Shown here in pieces: positions 60,192 to 64,000 of a stretch of DNA of 64,000 nucleotides. The stretch is from Synergistaceae bacterium. Lineage in GTDB: Bacteria; Synergistota; Synergistia; Synergistales; Aminobacteriaceae. The stretch's first letter is position 1; each line of letters starts with the position of its first letter. The position numbers and the translations under genes are program-made. The notes below the pieces were generated by a model that was not told the DNA's origin, did not search any database, and saw only the letters and a program-made list of their open reading frames with translations. The stretch lies in the NCBI GenBank assembly GCA_018436595.1, contig JAHDLC010000026.1, forward strand, positions 35,139 through 99,138. Reading direction: 5' to 3'.

Positions 60192-61970
60192 ATGAACAAA
60201 CTGACCCTGCGTACCCGTCTCTGGATTCTTGCGCTGGTCCCCGTCCTCGGCATTATCGGGACGTCGGTTTTCTCCATCTACTCGGCGAATTCCGTCTATT
60301 CCGACCTCCTGGCCCGGATCCACCAGGAAGCCTTCGTGGCCCAGAGCCTGGTCATCAACGGCGACCGGGACCTCTACCAGGCGCTGGTTGCCAAGCAGAC
60401 CCTGCTCACCAGGGGTCCCGGCCCGGAGTTCGACAAAACCGCCGGCGATTTCAGGGAGAATGCCGCCCAGGTACGGGAGCGGCTGGAAGAAGCGGAGAAG
60501 CTCCTGGCCGGAAACCGGAAGGGGTGGGAATCCTTTCGGCAGAAGGACGGCAGGGAATCCGTATTCCAGAAGTTTGCGGCTCTGAAGGCGGAATTCCCCA
60601 ATTGGGAGGCCGCATCGGAAAAGCAGATCGAGGACGTGAGGACCGGAAAGACCGCACCGGGATCGACGGCGGAAATAGAAGACGCCCTTTTCCAGAAAGT
60701 GAGGGGCAACATCAACGACATCGGCGAGATTCTTGACATCGGAGCAGAAAACAGCGCACTGGAAAACCGTTCCCGCATGGACAGGGCAAACATGACCGTT
60801 TTCGCCGTGGTCCTGGCCGTTGCCCTCGCAGCCCTGGTCCTCGCCTTCACCACCATCCGGGCGATCCGTCGGGCCGTTGACCGCATCCTCTCCGCATCAG
60901 AGGCCGGCAGGGAGGGGAATCTCACGGTCCGGACCACCCTGGACGGAACCGATGAGCTCGCGGCTGTGGGCGGAGCCCTCGACGGAATGCTCGACAGCCT
61001 CAGGAACGTGGTCAAAGACATCCAGCAGAAGGCGGCGGCCCTTTCATCCCTCTCGGAAACCACGGCGGCCTCCTGCGAAGAAGTGACCAGCACCACCAAC
61101 GAGGTGGCGGAGAGCAACACACGCCTCGCGGAAGAGGTAACCAGGGGAAGAACCGGCGCCGGAGAGGCGTCGAAGATGGTCCAGGAGATGAACACCATCA
61201 TCCTCTCGGCGAAGGAGCTGGCGTCGAGCGCCGACCAGAACTCCCGCCAGATGGCGTCCGCCGCGGCCAGGGGGAAGGAAACGGTGGCCCAGTCCATCGG
61301 CCACATGGAGAACATCCGGAACGCCGTCGGCGAGACGGAAAAACTCATCACGGAACTCAACAACTATTCTGCCCGGATCGGCGTGGTGGGCACCACCATC
61401 ACCTCCCTCGCCGACCAGACCAACCTCCTCGCCCTGAACGCTGCCATCGAGGCGGCACGGGCCGGAGAGGCGGGGCGCGGGTTTGCCGTAGTGGCGGAAG
61501 AAGTCCGGAAGCTGGCCGAACAGTCCCAGCAGGGTGCCCGGGAAGTGGCGGAGCTTGTGGGCAAGATCCTGGAAGGGACTGAGTCGGCGGTGAAATCCAT
61601 GGAGACGAGCAGGAAGGGCGTTGAGGAAGGGGTGTCCATCGCCCACGTGGCCGGAGAAGCCCTGGAGAAGATCATGGAGGCCACAAAAAGCTCCGTGGAG
61701 GATATACGGCGCATCATCGCCGCCACGGAGAAGGAGGCGGAACAGTCAGGCCATGTTATCGCCCTCATTGACGACACGACCTCGGTCATGGAGAACGCGG
61801 ACGAACAGGTCCAGAACGTGGCCGCCTCCATGGAGGAAACCGCGGCGGCCATGGAGAGCGTCGCCACCGGGGCCACCGAGGTAAGCGCCACCGCTGAGGA
61901 CCTGCGGAAGATCACAGAACGGTTCGTCGTGGACGGCGGCACCCCGCCCCGGGGTCTCGCCCTCAGATAA
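60192..61970 (+). CDS. Membrane methyl-accepting chemotaxis protein
   Basis: A 592-residue chemoreceptor: first transmembrane helix (about 10-35), periplasmic domain (about 36-198) that is helical and charged, second helix ([18 protein letters not shown], about 200-220), HAMP domain and a long signalling coiled coil with the tip [40 protein letters not shown]. The ligand is unknown; the 4-helix-bundle-like sensor has few clues. It stands alone with GGAGGTG before the ATG and a terminator behind. Confidence 0.93.
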   Translation: MNKLTLRTRLWILALVPVLGIIGTSVFSIYSANSVYSDLLARIHQEAFVAQSLVINGDRDLYQALVAKQTLLTRGPGPEFDKTAGDFRENAAQVRERLEEAEKLLAGNRKGWESFRQKDGRESVFQKFAALKAEFPNWEAASEKQIEDVRTGKTAPGSTAEIEDALFQKVRGNINDIGEILDIGAENSALENRSRMDRANMTVFAVVLAVALAALVLAFTTIRAIRRAVDRILSASEAGREGNLTVRTTLDGTDELAAVGGALDGMLDSLRNVVKDIQQKAAALSSLSETTAASCEEVTSTTNEVAESNTRLAEEVTRGRTGAGEASKMVQEMNTIILSAKELASSADQNSRQMASAAARGKETVAQSIGHMENIRNAVGETEKLITELNNYSARIGVVGTTITSLADQTNLLALNAAIEAARAGEAGRGFAVVAEEVRKLAEQSQQGAREVAELVGKILEGTESAVKSMETSRKGVEEGVSIAHVAGEALEKIMEATKSSVEDIRRIIAATEKEAEQSGHVIALIDDTTSVMENADEQVQNVAASMEETAAAMESVATGATEVSATAEDLRKITERFVVDGGTPPRGLALR

Positions 61971-61987
61971 AGACGAAATCTGAACGG

Positions 61988-62013
61988 AAAAAGGGGCCTT
62001 CCGGCCCCTTTTT
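61988..62013 (+). terminator. Terminator of the chemoreceptor gene
   Basis: A perfect 11-bp stem (AAAAAGGGGCC/GGCCCCTTTTT, loop TTCC) followed by CTTTTTT. The A-rich left arm suits termination on both strands. Confidence 0.9.
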
Positions 62014-62030
62014 CTTTTTTAATGCCGATC

Positions 62031-62405
62031 TCAGTCCAGCTCGGCTATGACGTCGATCTCCACCAGGATATCGAGGAGATCGCTTCCCACGGTCGTTCTC
62101 ACGGGGAAGGGTTCCTTGAAGAATTCCCTGTAGACTTCGTTGAATGCCCTGAAATCCTTTGTGACCTCCTGAAGATGGGCGGTCACTTTCACCACGTGGT
62201 CCATGGAGGCGCCTGCGGCCTCCAGAATGGCCCGCACGTTCTTCAGGGTCTGCCTGGTCTGCTCGGCGACCCCCTCGGGCTTCGTTCCCGTTTCGGCGTT
62301 GAAGGGCCCCTGCCCCGATACGTATACCCGCTTTCCGCAGATAAGCCCCTGGGAATAAGGTCCCACCGGATTCGGCGCCTTGTCTGTCCGGACGACTTTC
62401 TTCAT
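62031..62405 (-). CDS. RidA family enamine/imine deaminase
   Basis: A 124-residue protein of the YjgF/YER057c/UK114 family. Typical: PNPVGPYSQGL, VYVSGQGPFNAETG, VAEQTRQTLKNVRAILEAAG and PFPVRTTVGSDLL with the substrate-binding Arg. RidA clears reactive 2-aminoacrylate made by PLP enzymes, useful in an amino-acid fermenter with many such enzymes. An AGGAGGA precedes the ATG. Confidence 0.93.
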   Translation of the reverse strand: MKKVVRTDKAPNPVGPYSQGLICGKRVYVSGQGPFNAETGTKPEGVAEQTRQTLKNVRAILEAAGASMDHVVKVTAHLQEVTKDFRAFNEVYREFFKEPFPVRTTVGSDLLDILVEIDVIAELD

Positions 62406-62449
62406 GTGGTATTCCTCCTTTTCGATTTTCTCCGTTGTTCTACCGTACT

Positions 62450-63421
62450 TCAGTCATACAGGTGGCATGCGGCGAAGTGCCCCTCTTTTCGCTCCACAAG
62501 GCCGGGAACCTCCCGGCTGCAGCGGTCCATCACCCTGAAGCACCTGGGATGGAACGGGCACCCCTGCGGCGGGTTGAGGGGGCTCGGCACGTCCCCCTTC
62601 AATATGATCCTCTCGCTCTTTTTCCCCGGCTCAGGGACGGGTGCGGCGGACAGAAGGGCCTGGGTGTAGGGATGCAGGGGGGATGAAAAGAGGGCCTCCG
62701 TCCGGGCCGTTTCGACGATGCGCCCGAGGTACATGACGGCCACCCTGTCGCTGATGTGTTTCACCACGCTGAGATCATGGGCGATGAACAGGTAAGTCAG
62801 GGACAGCTTTTCCCGCAGCTCCGCCAGGAGATTGATGACCTGGGCCTGGATCGAGACGTCCAGGGCCGACACCGGTTCGTCGGCCACCACCAGGGACGGG
62901 TTGAGCACAAGGGCCCTGGCGATGCCGATGCGCTGCCGCTGCCCTCCGCTGAACTCGAAGGCATACCGGTTCAGAACGGACGGATCCAGCCCCACCTCTT
63001 CCAGAATATGGACGACTCTGTCATCCCGCTCGGCCCGTGATGAGACAAGACCGTGGGCTGACAAGGGCTCGCCCACAATCGCGGAGACGGTCATCCGGGG
63101 GTCGAGGGACGCGAAGGGGTCCTGGAAGACCATCTGGAAATTCCGTCGCGCCCGGCGGAGGTCCTCCCCCCCGAGGACCAGCAGGTTCTTGTCCCGGAAC
63201 AGCACCTCCCCGGAGGTCACGGGCAGGAGCCGCAGCACTGCCCGTCCGGTGGTGGACTTGCCGCACCCCGACTCGCCCACGAGGCCGAGGGTCTCCCCCT
63301 TGTCCAGGTGAAAAGAGACCCCGTCCACCGCCTTCACATGGGCGGTGACTCGCTGCAGAAGCCCCGACCGCACGGGAAAATGCTTCTTCAAGTTTCTGAC
63401 GTCAAGCAGGCGGTCCGTCAT
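62450..63421 (-). CDS. Oligopeptide/dipeptide ABC transporter ATPase (OppF/DppF-type)
   Basis: A 323-residue ATPase with Walker A ([12 protein letters not shown]), signature ([15 protein letters not shown]), Walker B ([12 protein letters not shown]), switch His (FIAHDLS) and the C-terminal oligo_HPY domain ([24 protein letters not shown]). It pairs with the ATPase upstream, whose stop overlaps its ATG by 4 bases, to drive uptake of peptides or, in some relatives, nickel. GGAGGAGG precedes the start. Confidence 0.92.
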   Translation of the reverse strand: MTDRLLDVRNLKKHFPVRSGLLQRVTAHVKAVDGVSFHLDKGETLGLVGESGCGKSTTGRAVLRLLPVTSGEVLFRDKNLLVLGGEDLRRARRNFQMVFQDPFASLDPRMTVSAIVGEPLSAHGLVSSRAERDDRVVHILEEVGLDPSVLNRYAFEFSGGQRQRIGIARALVLNPSLVVADEPVSALDVSIQAQVINLLAELREKLSLTYLFIAHDLSVVKHISDRVAVMYLGRIVETARTEALFSSPLHPYTQALLSAAPVPEPGKKSERIILKGDVPSPLNPPQGCPFHPRCFRVMDRCSREVPGLVERKEGHFAACHLYD

Positions 63422-64000
63422 TCCGCTCCTCCTCCTTCCAGCGGGGCACGAAGTTCGTGCCAGCGCCTGCACCGCACGAAGTGTCCGGGTTGGGCCTCGT
63501 GCAGGGGAGGTTCCGCACCGCCGCAGAGGTCTTCGGCATAGACGCAGCGGTTCCTGAACTTGCACCCCGAGGGCAGCGTTTCAAGGGAAGGGACCATTCC
63601 CGGGATTGCCCTCAGGTGCTTCACCCTTCCCTCCATCCTCGGGATGGATTCCAGAAGCCCCCTCGTGTAGGGGTGCAGGGGGTCTCGGAACAAAGCTTCC
63701 GTCGAAGCAAGCTCCAGAATTCTGCCGGCGTACATTACGGCCACTCTCTGGGCTGACTCCGCCACTATTCCCAGGTTGTGGGTTATGAGGAGCACCGACA
63801 TGGTGCGCTCTTTTTTCAGGCCGTCCATCAGGTCCAGGATCTGGGCCTGGATGGTCACGTCGAGGGCCGTGGTGGGCTCGTCGGCGATGAGCAGCTCCGG
63901 GTCCAGGGAGAGGGCCATGGCGATCATCACCCGCTGCCTCATTCCTCCGCTCAGAAGATGAGGGTAGGAATCCACCCGCTTTTCCGGCCCCGGAATGCCC
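63418..64000 (-). CDS. Oligopeptide/dipeptide ABC transporter ATPase (OppD/DppD-type), partial
   Basis: Only the C-terminal 194 residues are in the window; the frame is open to the edge. It contains the signature [16 protein letters not shown], Walker [14 protein letters not shown], switch ITHNLG and the oligo_HPY domain ([29 protein letters not shown]). The Walker A region, permeases and binding protein lie beyond 64000. Confidence 0.92.
   Translation of the reverse strand, partial: GIPGPEKRVDSYPHLLSGGMRQRVMIAMALSLDPELLIADEPTTALDVTIQAQILDLMDGLKKERTMSVLLITHNLGIVAESAQRVAVMYAGRILELASTEALFRDPLHPYTRGLLESIPRMEGRVKHLRAIPGMVPSLETLPSGCKFRNRCVYAEDLCGGAEPPLHEAQPGHFVRCRRWHELRAPLEGGGAE

Noticed and set aside
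1..64000. rRNA, tRNA, insertion sequences, phage genes or CRISPR arrays
   Set aside because: None could be recognised: no transposase or integrase motifs, no terminal repeats, no tRNA cloverleaf and no spacer-repeat pattern were seen.

Overview
The window is a GC-rich, gene-dense bacterial chromosome segment (about 55 protein genes, no rRNA or tRNA seen). It most likely comes from a member of the Synergistota (Synergistaceae-like amino-acid and organic-acid fermenters). The most direct clue is a papain-like protease at 19885-21522 that ends in a Synergist-CTERM-type tail (GGCSTGA motif, hydrophobic stretch, Arg-rich end). The gene content also fits an anaerobic, non-saccharolytic lifestyle: two TRAP transporters, one tripartite tricarboxylate transporter, citrate lyase, two phosphotransbutyrylase/butyrate kinase pairs, a tungsten-type aldehyde:ferredoxin oxidoreductase and a probable selenoprotein. 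The genus cannot be decided from the sequence.

Layout. 1-6019: end of a GGDEF protein, thiol peroxidase, a soluble chemoreceptor, a HAD phosphatase and a large hybrid histidine kinase. 6093-8063: a YeiH-type exporter coupled to a D-cysteine desulfhydrase/L-cysteate sulfo-lyase-type PLP enzyme. 8190-14691: two small SSB-like OB-fold genes flank a tightly coupled five-gene operon holding a 2-ketoacid decarboxylase-like TPP enzyme, a HisC-like aminotransferase and an OpuB/OpuC-type ABC importer. 14847-22603: aldehyde ferredoxin oxidoreductase, universal stress protein, a secreted VWA protein with tandem repeats, the papain-like protease and an AI-2E-type permease.

22803-32264: one long leftward operon with an IclR regulator, two paralogous cyclic amidohydrolases, a hydantoin-racemase-type enzyme, a TRAP transporter, a DapA-like aldolase and an M20 carbamoylase. 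It looks like an uptake and ring-opening pathway for hydantoins, allantoin or related cyclic ureides, driven by a clear TTGACG-17-TATAAT promoter. 32592-35233: hflK, hflC and a LUD-domain gene. 35324-37810 (leftward): a C-GCAxxG-C-C family gene with an in-frame TGA, a class V aminotransferase and an IclR regulator. The IclR gene is divergent from a YiaK-like dehydrogenase plus TRAP operon (38112-42058) across a 39-bp nested dyad that is a likely operator. 42131-46179: buk-ptb-ptb-buk. 46281-48935: a periplasmic-sensor PAS/HD-GYP protein.

49038-59102: a class IV aminotransferase followed by a split citrate-fermentation locus. citC, citD and a fused citX-citG run leftward; a GntR regulator, tctC, tctB, tctA, citE and citF run rightward from a shared control region with a promoter and a GTTGGATCCAAC palindrome. 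59235-64000: an SDR protein lacking the usual YxxxK, a membrane chemoreceptor, a RidA protein and two oligopeptide ABC ATPases, the last running off the window.

The observations most worth following are the probable selenoprotein with a SECIS-like stem-loop (35324-35767), the translationally coupled aminotransferase/decarboxylase/ABC operon (8601-14110), the possible cysteate module (6093-8063) and the cyclic-ureide operon (22803-32264). All functional names come from motif recognition and remembered family features; no searches were run.
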